From assembly GCF_900177715.1 (NCBI RefSeq), contig NZ_FXWG01000002.1, positions 310,001-374,000 on the forward strand: DNA of 64,000 nucleotides, in the 5' to 3' direction. Origin of the DNA: Altererythrobacter xiamenensis (lineage in GTDB: Bacteria > Pseudomonadota > Alphaproteobacteria > Sphingomonadales > Sphingomonadaceae). A program made the translations under genes and the position numbers. Under the pieces are notes generated by a model, which did not search any database, was not told where the DNA came from, and worked only from the letters and a program-made list of their open reading frames with translations. Shown here piece after piece: positions 33,264 to 41,581 of this stretch. Every line of letters begins with the position of its first letter. Within the stretch, counting starts at the first letter, position 1.

Positions 33264-35690
33264 TCAGAACCTGACGCTTGCTTCGACAAAAATCTGCCGT
33301 CCGCGGTTCTGGGTGAGCACCAGATCATCGCCGACGCCCGGTTCGAGGAAGGGGCGGCCGCTCGAGGTGTTGATCCAGATCTCGTCGGTCAGGTTGACCC
33401 CGATCAGGGAGAGTTTCCAGTCGCCATCGGGATGGCCGATCGAAATCCGGCCGTCGAGGCTGACGTAGCTGTCCTGCTTGAGGTCGGTCAGCGTGTCTTC
33501 ATTGGTGAAGTAGCTGCCGGAGTAGACCGCGTTGCCGCCGAGGCCCAGTTCGAGCGAGTCGCCGAGCGGGACCATCCAGTCGAAAGCGAGGTTACCCGAA
33601 AACTCCGGTGCGCGGGCGACGGCGCGGCCATCGAGATCCTGCCCGAGCCCGGCGATGAAGGTGTCGGAGAACTGCGCGTCGAGATAGGACAAATTGCCCG
33701 AGAGCGAGAGGCCCTCCACCGGGGTATCCCAGCCCCAGCCGATATCGACGCCCTTGGTGGTCACTTCACCCGCATTCAGCGTTTCGAACTGAACCGCTGC
33801 CGCGTCGAAGTTCTGCACCTGCAGATCGTCGAAGACATAGTAGAAGGCCGTGGCATTGAAGGTCACCGAACGCCCTGCGAACTGCGACTTGAGACCGACC
33901 TCGCCGCCGATCGCGGTTTCGGATTCGTAGACCAGCGCGCTGAAGTCACCGCTCGCAGCTGCTTGGCTGAGGCTGTTCGACGGAAGTGCCGAATTATCAA
34001 TACCGCCCGATTTGAAGCCGGTCTTGAACGAGGCAAAGACGTTCACGTCATCGCTGACTTCGTACTTGATCGTCGCTTCGGGCGACCAATTGCTGTCCTG
34101 GAACTCGATCGGGCCCGAGAAGAAGCCGCTCTGGATGAAGGCCGGAGTCGCGGCAAGGAAGGCGTGGACGTAGGGTACCGAGATGGTCGAGGTCTTGGTC
34201 TCGTCGGTCCAGCGCACACCGCCCGACAGTTCGAGCCGGTCGGTCAGATCGATGATCGTGCTGGCAAAGAGCGAAACCGCTTCGGTCTTGGTGGTCTGGG
34301 CCTTGTCCCAGTCGAAGGTGAAGCCGGTGATAGGATCGGGTGCGACGAAGGAGATGTTGACCCCGTTCTGTGCGGTGTCGAACAGGAACTCGCGCCATTC
34401 GTAGAAGCCGCCGAGCATGAAGTTGATCCCGCCCGTGAAATCGGTTTCGAGGCGGATTTCCTGGCTGTACTGCTTGAGAGTGTTCCTCGGGTCGCTGGTG
34501 CCTACGCCGCCCGGGACGCCCGGAGCCAGCAGACCGGCGTAGGAATAGTTGTCGACGTCGGTCGCATCGAGATCGACGAAACCGGTCGTCGAAACGAGCG
34601 AGAAGTTATCGCTCAGCTCGAGGTCGAGCTTGAGCCGGGCGAACCACAGCTCGGTTTCGGAGAACGGCACACCGCCGTAACCGAGCGCCTTGGTCGGGCC
34701 GGATGCGGTCGGCACGGACTGGGCCAGCGGCGGTGCGGTGTCGGGAATATAGTAGAGCCCGTCGGTCGCATTACAGTCATTGCCCGCCGGGATCACCAGT
34801 CCGCCCTGAAGCAGATAGACCGGATCGGCGATGCCGTTGGCACCGCAGCTGATGTCCGTATGGCCGATGGCGCCATCGCCCTCGTTCTTGACGTACTGGA
34901 CCTTGAGATTGGCATTGAGGCCGAAATCGGTGTCCCATTCGAGAGTTGCGCGCCCGACGAAATTCTTCTGGCTGCGGAACTGGTTGACCGCCGGCGTGCC
35001 GGGCTGGAGCTCGACGTATTTGTCGATGTCGTTGTACTGGGCGGCAAGACGAATACCGAGCGTGTCGCTGATCGGACCCGAGATGAACCCGCTGACGACG
35101 TAACCTTCTTCCTCGAACTCGTAGGAGCCGGTTGCGCCGATTTGCCAGGTTGGGGTGGGGTCGGAAGAACGGATCGCGAAGACGCCGGCTGAGGCAGACT
35201 TACCGAAGAACAGCGATTGCGGACCCTTGAGGACGTCGATCTGGGCGGTGTCGAAGAAACCCGCCTGGACGAGGCGCATGGTCGAGACCTGCACGCCGTC
35301 GAAATCGAATGCGACCGCCGAATCGAATGCGGCAGAAATGTTCGAAGAGCCGACTCCGCGCAGGCTGAGCTGGCCGCCCGAACCCGAGCCGCCAACCTGG
35401 ACATTGAGGGTCGGAACGCGGCTGACGACGTCGGCGACCTGGTCGACGGCATAGCGCTCGAGCGTGTCGCCACCGATCGCGGTCACGGTCACGGGGACTT
35501 CCTGCAGGCTTTCCGCCTGGCGGCGTGCCTGGACGATGATCACATTGTCTCCTGCAGTCTCTTCGACTGCCATATCGTCGGCGCCCTGCGCCATCGCTGT
35601 GCCGCTGAAGCCGGTCAGTGCCATGGCCGCTGCACCGCCCATCAAGACGCTGCGGAGCGTGGACGGATTACGAGTTTGGAATTTGATCAT
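33264..35690 (-). CDS. TonB-dependent outer-membrane receptor
   Basis: An 808-residue receptor of the sphingomonad catabolic type. The signal peptide ends in GFSGTAMA near residue 34. A TonB-box-like segment (DNVIIVQARRQAESLQEVPV) starts at about residue 48, then the plug domain (VADVVSRVPTLNVQVGGSG, LRGVGSSNISAAFD) and a 22-strand barrel finishing with GRQIFVEASVRF. It lies between two Rieske genes on the same strand, so it probably takes up the oxygenase substrate. A strong TTTTGCT/AGCAAAA palindrome lies at 35799, about 110 bases upstream of the ATG. Confidence 0.94.
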   Translation of the reverse strand: MIKFQTRNPSTLRSVLMGGAAAMALTGFSGTAMAQGADDMAVEETAGDNVIIVQARRQAESLQEVPVTVTAIGGDTLERYAVDQVADVVSRVPTLNVQVGGSGSGGQLSLRGVGSSNISAAFDSAVAFDFDGVQVSTMRLVQAGFFDTAQIDVLKGPQSLFFGKSASAGVFAIRSSDPTPTWQIGATGSYEFEEEGYVVSGFISGPISDTLGIRLAAQYNDIDKYVELQPGTPAVNQFRSQKNFVGRATLEWDTDFGLNANLKVQYVKNEGDGAIGHTDISCGANGIADPVYLLQGGLVIPAGNDCNATDGLYYIPDTAPPLAQSVPTASGPTKALGYGGVPFSETELWFARLKLDLELSDNFSLVSTTGFVDLDATDVDNYSYAGLLAPGVPGGVGTSDPRNTLKQYSQEIRLETDFTGGINFMLGGFYEWREFLFDTAQNGVNISFVAPDPITGFTFDWDKAQTTKTEAVSLFASTIIDLTDRLELSGGVRWTDETKTSTISVPYVHAFLAATPAFIQSGFFSGPIEFQDSNWSPEATIKYEVSDDVNVFASFKTGFKSGGIDNSALPSNSLSQAAASGDFSALVYESETAIGGEVGLKSQFAGRSVTFNATAFYYVFDDLQVQNFDAAAVQFETLNAGEVTTKGVDIGWGWDTPVEGLSLSGNLSYLDAQFSDTFIAGLGQDLDGRAVARAPEFSGNLAFDWMVPLGDSLELGLGGNAVYSGSYFTNEDTLTDLKQDSYVSLDGRISIGHPDGDWKLSLIGVNLTDEIWINTSSGRPFLEPGVGDDLVLTQNRGRQIFVEASVRF

Positions 35691-35798
35691 GGTCGCTCTC
35701 TCCCTTTTGGGACGGACTTTTCGTGTCCGTTCCCCAAGTCCCTCAGGCCCGGCGAAAACCCGCCGCGGCTAGTATGCAATGTGTATGGCGCGCCCCCG

Positions 35799-35817
35799 TT
35801 TTGCTCATCTAGCAAAA
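35799..35817. promoter_or_regulatory. Palindromic operator candidate upstream of the TonB receptor
   Basis: TTTTGCTCATCTAGCAAAA: perfect 7-base arms TTTTGCT and AGCAAAA around CATCT. It resembles 21851-21866 read on the other strand (TTGCTCATTTTAGCAA). It lies in the 185-base gap between the upstream Rieske gene end (35876) and the receptor start (35690). Confidence 0.5.
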
Positions 35818-35875
35818 GCGCTAGGGACTTTGGGGGAGTGCGACATTTCGGCCACAACCCCCGAATTCCGTAGCG

Positions 35876-37189
35876 TCATTCAGCGGCGGTCGCTGGCTCC
35901 TTCGCCTCGCGTTCCATCTGCGCGACGCGCGGATCGTTGGGGTATTTCCACTCGTCACCGATGACCTGCTCGACCCGCAATTCCGCAGGAATCGCATTGA
36001 GTCCGATCACGCGATCGAGATGCTGATGGAAATGGTAGATGCGCGATTCCTGATAGGACAGCGGCACGCTCTTGAAACCCTGGCTCTCCATCGATTGCTG
36101 GATCGCTTCGCCGAATTGCGTGTCCTCCTGAATCAGGTCGGCCATGGCCCGGCCATTGGGCTGGCTTTCATCGGGCACCGTCCAGAGGTCCGGAGCAGGG
36201 CCTTCGCCCCAGTCAGGTGCCATCGTGATGAGTTCGAGCCGGCAGGTGTCGAGCGAGGTCGGCCAGAAGATCAGCGGCGGCACGAAATAGTTGGAAATCG
36301 GCGCCACCCAGTTCGGGAAGATCGTATAGCTCTGCGTCGCCGTGCGTCCGAACTCGCCGACCGTCTCGATGGTCTGCCATTCGGGCGGGTGCTCGATCGC
36401 CCGCACGTTTTCGCGGTCGAAGTCCTTCGGTGCAGGTGCCAGCATGCGGCCATGCCCCTGAGGATAGAGCGTGTTGACGTTGCGGTGCGCATCGACCAGC
36501 GGCGCTACCGTTTCGGGATGGATGAAGGGCACATGGTAAACTTCCATGTTGGCCTCCATCGCGACTTTCCAGTTGCACTTAAGATCGAAGCTGTGCCGCG
36601 CGGCGAGGCGCAGCTTGTCGAACTGGAATTCCTCCCACTCGTCTGCCACCGGGCCGAGATAGTCGAGCAGGCTTGCCGCATCCTCGTCGAAATTGACGAA
36701 GATGAGATTGCCCAGCATCTCGCAGCGCACCGGCAAGAGCCCGCGGCAGCTCATGTCGAAATCCGCAGGGAAGTCCTGCCGCTGCGGAACGCCGACCAGC
36801 GTGCCGTCGGTCTTGTAGGTCCAGTGGTGATAGCCGCAGATAAGGCGCGGAGACCTGCCGCGGTCTTCGGTCACGACAGGCGCGCCGCGATGACGGCAGG
36901 TGTTGTAGAAGGCGCGGACTTCGCCATCTATGCCGTGAACGATCATGATCGGATCGCCGGCATTGTGCCAGCGCATGTAACAGCCGCGCTCCGGTATCTC
37001 GTCAATGTGTCCCGCGAAAAGCCAGCTCTTGCGGAACACGCGCTCCTGCTCGAGCGCGTAGAACTCGGAAGAGGTGTAGCGCGCGGCGGGCATATCCGGC
37101 AGATCGGGGAACCCCTCGGGCGGCCCCTTTCGTCCGGCCTCCCATTCCATCAGTGCCTTGTACCGATCGATCTCGGCCTGATTCATCAT
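35876..37189 (-). CDS. Rieske non-heme iron oxygenase, alpha subunit
   Basis: A 437-residue oxygenase. Rieske ligands C98, H100, C118 and H121 (TCRHRG, ICGYHHW). The catalytic site reads MEANMEVYHVPFIH, with His219 and His224 and Glu216 at the bridging position; an acid (QEDTQFGEAIQ) near residue 353 would complete the iron site. Bridging Glu is known in carnitine oxygenase CntA-like enzymes. It is divergent from the SDR at 37358, with a candidate operator at 37236. The TonB receptor follows it on the same strand. Confidence 0.93.
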   Translation of the reverse strand: MMNQAEIDRYKALMEWEAGRKGPPEGFPDLPDMPAARYTSSEFYALEQERVFRKSWLFAGHIDEIPERGCYMRWHNAGDPIMIVHGIDGEVRAFYNTCRHRGAPVVTEDRGRSPRLICGYHHWTYKTDGTLVGVPQRQDFPADFDMSCRGLLPVRCEMLGNLIFVNFDEDAASLLDYLGPVADEWEEFQFDKLRLAARHSFDLKCNWKVAMEANMEVYHVPFIHPETVAPLVDAHRNVNTLYPQGHGRMLAPAPKDFDRENVRAIEHPPEWQTIETVGEFGRTATQSYTIFPNWVAPISNYFVPPLIFWPTSLDTCRLELITMAPDWGEGPAPDLWTVPDESQPNGRAMADLIQEDTQFGEAIQQSMESQGFKSVPLSYQESRIYHFHQHLDRVIGLNAIPAELRVEQVIGDEWKYPNDPRVAQMEREAKEPATAAE

Positions 37190-37235
37190 CTGCTGTCTCC
37201 CGTGCCCGCGAGACTATCAAGGCGTTCCGGCCCGA

Positions 37236-37252
37236 CGACTGACATTTTGGTG
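37236..37252 (+). promoter_or_regulatory. Candidate operator between Rieske and SDR genes
   Basis: GACTGACATTTTGGTGG, matching GACTGACACTTTTG at 17613 with one base fewer in the CTTTT run. It lies in the 168-base divergent gap between starts 37189 and 37358. Confidence 0.38.
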
Positions 37253-37357
37253 GAGGCCGTGCCCAACTCATTTGCTTTTGCCATGAGCGCTTTCGACAGT
37301 GGCGGGCTGTTCGCTTCCGGATAGTCTGCCCTCCAGGAAAGAGAGAGGGAGACAAGA

Positions 37358-38137
37358 ATGACCGGACGGGTCGAAGGCAGGGTCGCGCTGGTTACAGGCG
37401 GCGCGATGGGGCTGGGCAAGGCTGATTGCGAAAGACTGGCGGAAGAAGGCGCGACCGTGATCGTGACCGACCGCGAAGTCGAACTGGCGCACCAGGTTGC
37501 AGATAGCATCGGCGGCGATGCCATGGCGCTCGATGTGACCGACGAAGACCAATGGAAGACCGTGATGCAGGCGGTCAAGGAGCGGCACGGCGGCCTCGAC
37601 ATTCTCGTCAACAATGCCGGAAACGTCATCTTCGAAACCGTCGAGGAATGTTCGCTCGACAATTTTCGCCTCCATATGGCGATCCATGTCGAAGGCACCT
37701 TCCTGGGATGCAAATACGCCATTCCGCTGATGAAGAACCGGCACGAGAAGGTGGGCGGGGCAGGATCGTCGATCATCAACATGGCCTCGACCGCCGCGCT
37801 GATGGGGTACGGCAACATCGTCGCCTATACCGCCGCGAAGGGTGCGATCCGCTCTATGACCAAGTCGATCGCGATCCACTGCCAGGACGAGGGTTACGGC
37901 ATCCGCTGCAACGCGCTTGCACCGGGCGGGATCGAGACCCCGATGGTGCGCGATATCTCCGGGCGCGCAGGCGAAGAGCTGATGGATATTGCAGAGGGCC
38001 CGCTGCCGGCAGACGGGCTTGGCGATCCACGCGACGTCGCCAATTGCGTGCTCTTCCTTGCGAGCGACGAAGCGCGTTTCCTGAATGGCCTCGAGATCCC
38101 GGTGGACAATGGCCTCTACGCCCGACCGCATCACTGA
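37358..38137 (+). CDS. SDR family oxidoreductase
   Basis: A 259-residue classical SDR: VTGGAMGLG, NNAGNV, INMASTAAL and YTAAK, ending with PVDNGLYARPHH. Probably a hydroxysteroid- or cyclic-alcohol-dehydrogenase type, or the cis-diol dehydrogenase for a Rieske product. AGAGAGGGAG lies 7 bases upstream. Its last 29 bases overlap the start of the MFS gene, suggesting coupled translation. Confidence 0.9.
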   Translation: MTGRVEGRVALVTGGAMGLGKADCERLAEEGATVIVTDREVELAHQVADSIGGDAMALDVTDEDQWKTVMQAVKERHGGLDILVNNAGNVIFETVEECSLDNFRLHMAIHVEGTFLGCKYAIPLMKNRHEKVGGAGSSIINMASTAALMGYGNIVAYTAAKGAIRSMTKSIAIHCQDEGYGIRCNALAPGGIETPMVRDISGRAGEELMDIAEGPLPADGLGDPRDVANCVLFLASDEARFLNGLEIPVDNGLYARPHH

Positions 38138-39416
38138 TAACGAGGAAAAGCCGAGCCGCTATCGCTGGTATGTGCTTGGCCTGCTGATCGTCACGCTGCT
38201 GTTCAGCGTGGCAGACCGGCTGGTGTTCTCCATCCTGCTCGAGGAGATCAAGGCCGAGTTCGACTTCAGCGATACCCAGCTCGGGCTGCTCGGCGGGATT
38301 GCCTTCACCGCGACCTATGTGATCATCGGCTTTCCCGCAGCGCGATTGGCCGACCGATCGGTGCGCAAGAATATCGTCGCGGGTGCGATCAGCTTCTGGA
38401 GCCTGATGACCGCGCTGTGCGGCATGGCGATCGGGTTCTGGACGCTGTTCTTCGCGCGGACCGGCGTGGGCGTGGGGGAAGGGTGCTCGGGCCCGGCCTC
38501 GCAATCCATGCTGGCCGACTATTTTCCGCGCAAGGAACTGGCGCGCGCCATGGGCTTCCTCACGCTCGGCTCGACGCTCGGCACGGTGACCGGCCTGATG
38601 GCAGGCGGGCTGCTGGCCGAGGCGTTCGGCTGGCGCATGGCGTTTATCCTGATGGCGCTGCCGGGCTTCGTCATCGGCGGTCTTTTATACTTCACCGTCG
38701 TCGAGCCACAGCGCGGACGCTATGCGCCGAAGGGTGCGAGGGTCGAACAACTGCCGCTCGGCGAGACCGTGAGGAGCTTGCTTGCCAACAAGGTGTTTCT
38801 CGGCCTTGCGGCGGGTTGGGCGGTGCAGATCATGATCGGCTATGCGATGGCTTTCTGGCTGGCGCCTGCCATGATCCGCCTGTTCGGAGTATCGGTCGGC
38901 GATATCGCACTCTATCTCGGACTGGCATTTCTTATCGGCGGTGTGCCCGGGCCGATCCTCGGCGGCGTGGTGACCGACTGGCTGGTGCGTTTCGACGAGC
39001 GTTGGCGCGCGTGGCTGCCGGGTATCGTCAGCCTGCTGTGCATCCTCCCCCTGTGGCTCGCTTTCGAAGTCGGCGACTTCGCGCTTTTTCTCGGATTGTT
39101 TGCGGTCAGCTACGGTATTTACGTCGCCAGCCAGGCACCGATCATGTCGGGCATCCAGGCAGCGGTGGAACCTTCGCAGCGCGGCTTCGCGGTCGCCTTC
39201 GCGCTGTTCTTCAATAATCTCATCGGCCAGGCTTTCGGCCTCGGCGTGATTGGCTGGCTTAGCGACATGCTGGAGCCGACTCGCGGCAATGCTGCGCTGG
39301 GGGACGCTGTGCTGATCGTGAGCGCATTGGCGGGTGCTACCGCGCTTGCAATATTCGCGTGGACCGCGCGACAGATGCGTATCACCGGCTATCTGGAAAG
39401 AATTGCCGCCAGCTGA
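38109..39416 (+). CDS. MFS transporter (12 transmembrane segments)
   Basis: A 435-residue inner-membrane transporter with the cytoplasmic loop motif AARLADRSVRKNI after TM2, and FARTGVGVGEGCSGPASQ in TM4-5, typical of the aromatic-acid/spinster-like (YnfM/ProP-like) branch. About twelve hydrophobic stretches can be followed from YVLGLLIVTLLFSV to the C-terminus. The start codon at 38109 lies inside the preceding SDR gene; an upstream start at 38085 is possible. It likely moves a substrate or product of the pathway. Confidence 0.9.
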   Translation: MASTPDRITDNEEKPSRYRWYVLGLLIVTLLFSVADRLVFSILLEEIKAEFDFSDTQLGLLGGIAFTATYVIIGFPAARLADRSVRKNIVAGAISFWSLMTALCGMAIGFWTLFFARTGVGVGEGCSGPASQSMLADYFPRKELARAMGFLTLGSTLGTVTGLMAGGLLAEAFGWRMAFILMALPGFVIGGLLYFTVVEPQRGRYAPKGARVEQLPLGETVRSLLANKVFLGLAAGWAVQIMIGYAMAFWLAPAMIRLFGVSVGDIALYLGLAFLIGGVPGPILGGVVTDWLVRFDERWRAWLPGIVSLLCILPLWLAFEVGDFALFLGLFAVSYGIYVASQAPIMSGIQAAVEPSQRGFAVAFALFFNNLIGQAFGLGVIGWLSDMLEPTRGNAALGDAVLIVSALAGATALAIFAWTARQMRITGYLERIAAS

Positions 39417-39425
39417 GCCGCCTGC

Positions 39426-40205
39426 TCAGAACCCCGGATGGATCGACAGCGCGCCGCCATCGATCAGCATTTCCGCTCCGGTCATGAAGGGGCATTCGTC
39501 GCTGGCGAGGAAGGCGATCGCAGCGGCCGTCTCCGCCGGATCCGCCAGCCGGTTCATGGGGGAAGTTGCCGCGACCGCCGCCTTGAACCCCGGCATTTCC
39601 TTTTCGGTCGCATCGAGGATGCCCGTCTCGGTCGCGCCGGGGATCACCGTGTTGCAGCGGATCGCGTAGCCCTGCTGGGCGCACCATGTCGCCACCGATT
39701 TCGACAGCACGCGCACGCCGCCTTTGCTCGCCGAATAGCCGACATCGGTCGGCAACGGCGCCATCGCGGTGGTCGAGGCGATGTTGATGATCGAACCTGA
39801 TGCGCCGCCCGGATTATCCTTCATCGCGCCGATCGCCGCGCGGCATCCCGCCATCGTGCCCGACAGGTTCACCGCGATGACCCGGTCCCATGCGGCGAAC
39901 ATCGCTTCGTCGTCGTCCTCGCCGATCGAGGCCCCGCTGACGATCCCGGCATTGTTGACGAGGATATCGAGCCGCCCAAAGCGCTCCTTCGCAATGGCGA
40001 CGATGCCCTTCCAGCGGTCGCGGTCCGACACGTCCTGCAGCGCGAACACCGCGCCCGCCTCATCGCACAGCGCCTGCCCGGCTTCCGCGTTTACATCGGT
40101 GCCGAGCACCTGTGCGCCGTCCGCGACGAGACGCCTGACGGCCGCTGCACCGATGCCGCTGGCGCAGCCGGTGACGATCGCCGCCTTGCCCGAAAGGTCG
40201 GGCAT
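39426..40205 (-). CDS. SDR family oxidoreductase
   Basis: A 259-residue SDR: VTGCASGIGAAAVRRL, NNAGIVSGASIG, INIASTTAMAPL, YSASK and SLASD-like (FLASDECPFMTGAEMLIDGG). It is in line with the GST gene (2 bases between stop and start) and converges with the MFS gene. A dehydrogenase role together with a glutathione step is possible but not shown. Confidence 0.9.
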   Translation of the reverse strand: MPDLSGKAAIVTGCASGIGAAAVRRLVADGAQVLGTDVNAEAGQALCDEAGAVFALQDVSDRDRWKGIVAIAKERFGRLDILVNNAGIVSGASIGEDDDEAMFAAWDRVIAVNLSGTMAGCRAAIGAMKDNPGGASGSIINIASTTAMAPLPTDVGYSASKGGVRVLSKSVATWCAQQGYAIRCNTVIPGATETGILDATEKEMPGFKAAVAATSPMNRLADPAETAAAIAFLASDECPFMTGAEMLIDGGALSIHPGF

Positions 40206-40207
40206 GC

Positions 40208-40855
40208 CTACTCGGCCTCTTTCCAGATCGCGGCGCAGGCGCGCTGGTTATGCGTATCGATGAAACGCGCGAGATTGGCGGTTCCCTCGGGCAGTTTCCA
40301 GCCGATGGTGAAGCCGAAGTTTGCAAAGGCGAAGACGATCAGATCGGCAAAGGTGAAGCGGCCCAGCGCGAAGTGGTTGCTGCCGCCCAGCGCCTTGTCG
40401 AACCAGCGCCATTTCTCGTCCGACATGGCGGTCATCTCGGCCCCTGCGCTCTCGCTCAGCACGGCCATGCGCGGTTCGAACATCGGACGGCCGGAGGTCG
40501 CGCGGAAGCCCATCGTCATGGGCACGACGACTTCCTGGTCGAACAGGCGCGCCCATTTGCGCACTTCGGCACGCTCCACCGGCGTCTCGCCAAAGAGATT
40601 ATGCGATGGATGGACCTCTTCGAGATATTCGCAGATCGGCCAGCTCTCGGTCAGCACGGTGCCGTCGTCGAGCTCGAAAACGGGCAGTGTCTGCAGCTCG
40701 TTCTTGCCCGTCAGCGCTTCGCTCTGGCGGTTCTCGCCGGCGATGATGTCATAATGAACCCGCTCGAAATCCCTGCCTTCCTCGAGGCCCTTTTCGACGA
40801 GGAACATGCGTACGAGGCGGGGATTGGGGCCGAGGCTGGAATGGAGTTTGGGCAT
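40208..40855 (-). CDS. Glutathione S-transferase family protein
   Basis: A 215-residue GST: N-terminal thioredoxin-like domain (PKLHSSLGPNPRLVRMFLVE, with ALTGKNELQTLPVFELDDGTVLTES carrying the cis-Pro and the Glu/Ser for glutathione) and an alpha-helical C-terminal domain from about residue 90. The start at 40855 has AAGGAGAG upstream; the open frame runs far further 5' without one. Glutathione conjugation or thiol-dependent isomerisation/cleavage of a pathway intermediate is plausible, as in other sphingomonad catabolic clusters. Confidence 0.9.
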   Translation of the reverse strand: MPKLHSSLGPNPRLVRMFLVEKGLEEGRDFERVHYDIIAGENRQSEALTGKNELQTLPVFELDDGTVLTESWPICEYLEEVHPSHNLFGETPVERAEVRKWARLFDQEVVVPMTMGFRATSGRPMFEPRMAVLSESAGAEMTAMSDEKWRWFDKALGGSNHFALGRFTFADLIVFAFANFGFTIGWKLPEGTANLARFIDTHNQRACAAIWKEAE

Positions 40856-41024
40856 GGTCGCTCTCCTTTGCGAATGGGTTTCCTGGCGGAATTGTATTTG
40901 CGCAAGCGACACTATGCGAGCGCCCGGGTCAATCCGCCTGCCAATTGCGCTAGGCTCGCCGGTGCACGCGCCGACCTGCCGCAATTTGTTGACGGAGCGA
41001 GGCGTGTTGCCCAAATAAGACGGT

Positions 41025-41576
41025 ATGGACGAGACCAACCCGATTGCCGAGCGGAATGCCGCCGCCGCTGCCCCCTCCGCCGCTGCCCCTTCCGCCGATG
41101 TAGCGCCGCGCGACGATGATGATGCTCTGACCAAGCTGCATCCCAACCATGTGAAGGTGCTGCGCATTTCCGCGGCGCTCGCCTCGATCCCGTTCCTGAT
41201 CGGTGCACTCGTGCTCGAGAGTGCGGACCTTTTACCGACGGGCGTCATTGTCGGTCCGGTTGCGCTGATCGCGCTCGCCGTGATCCTGCGCGTCCCGCTG
41301 CGCCGCCATCTCGCGCGCGGCTATGCGATGAGCGCCGACCGGCTGCGTGTGGTGCGCGGCATCTTGTTCCGCGCCGATACTGTGGTCCCGTTCGGCAGGG
41401 TGCAGCATATCGACGTGAACCAGGGCCCGCTCGAACGCTACTACGGGATCGCGACGCTTACCCTGCATACCGCGGGCACCCATAACGCGTCGGTCGACCT
41501 GCCGGGCCTCGACGAAAAGCTGGCGCGCGAGATGCGCGAGGAAATCCGCAGCCATATCAAGCGCGAGGCGCTGTAA
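41025..41576 (+). CDS. PH-domain membrane protein (YdbS-like)
   Basis: A 183-residue membrane protein with a 35-residue Ala/Asp-rich N-terminal tail, two hydrophobic segments (about residues 48-90) and a bacterial PH (bPH2) domain at about 100-170 (YAMSADRLRVVRGILFRADT, GRVQHIDVNQGPLERYYGIA). It is followed after 5 bases by a larger PH protein, as in the ydbS-ydbT pair of Bacillus. Function is largely unknown; an envelope role is likely. Confidence 0.88.
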   Translation: MDETNPIAERNAAAAAPSAAAPSADVAPRDDDDALTKLHPNHVKVLRISAALASIPFLIGALVLESADLLPTGVIVGPVALIALAVILRVPLRRHLARGYAMSADRLRVVRGILFRADTVVPFGRVQHIDVNQGPLERYYGIATLTLHTAGTHNASVDLPGLDEKLAREMREEIRSHIKREAL

Positions 41577-41581
41577 GCGCG

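Noticed and set aside
1..41000. Catabolic region as a recently acquired island
   Set aside because: No mobility gene, flanking direct repeat or clear base-composition break was seen; codon use looks like that of the core genes on the right.
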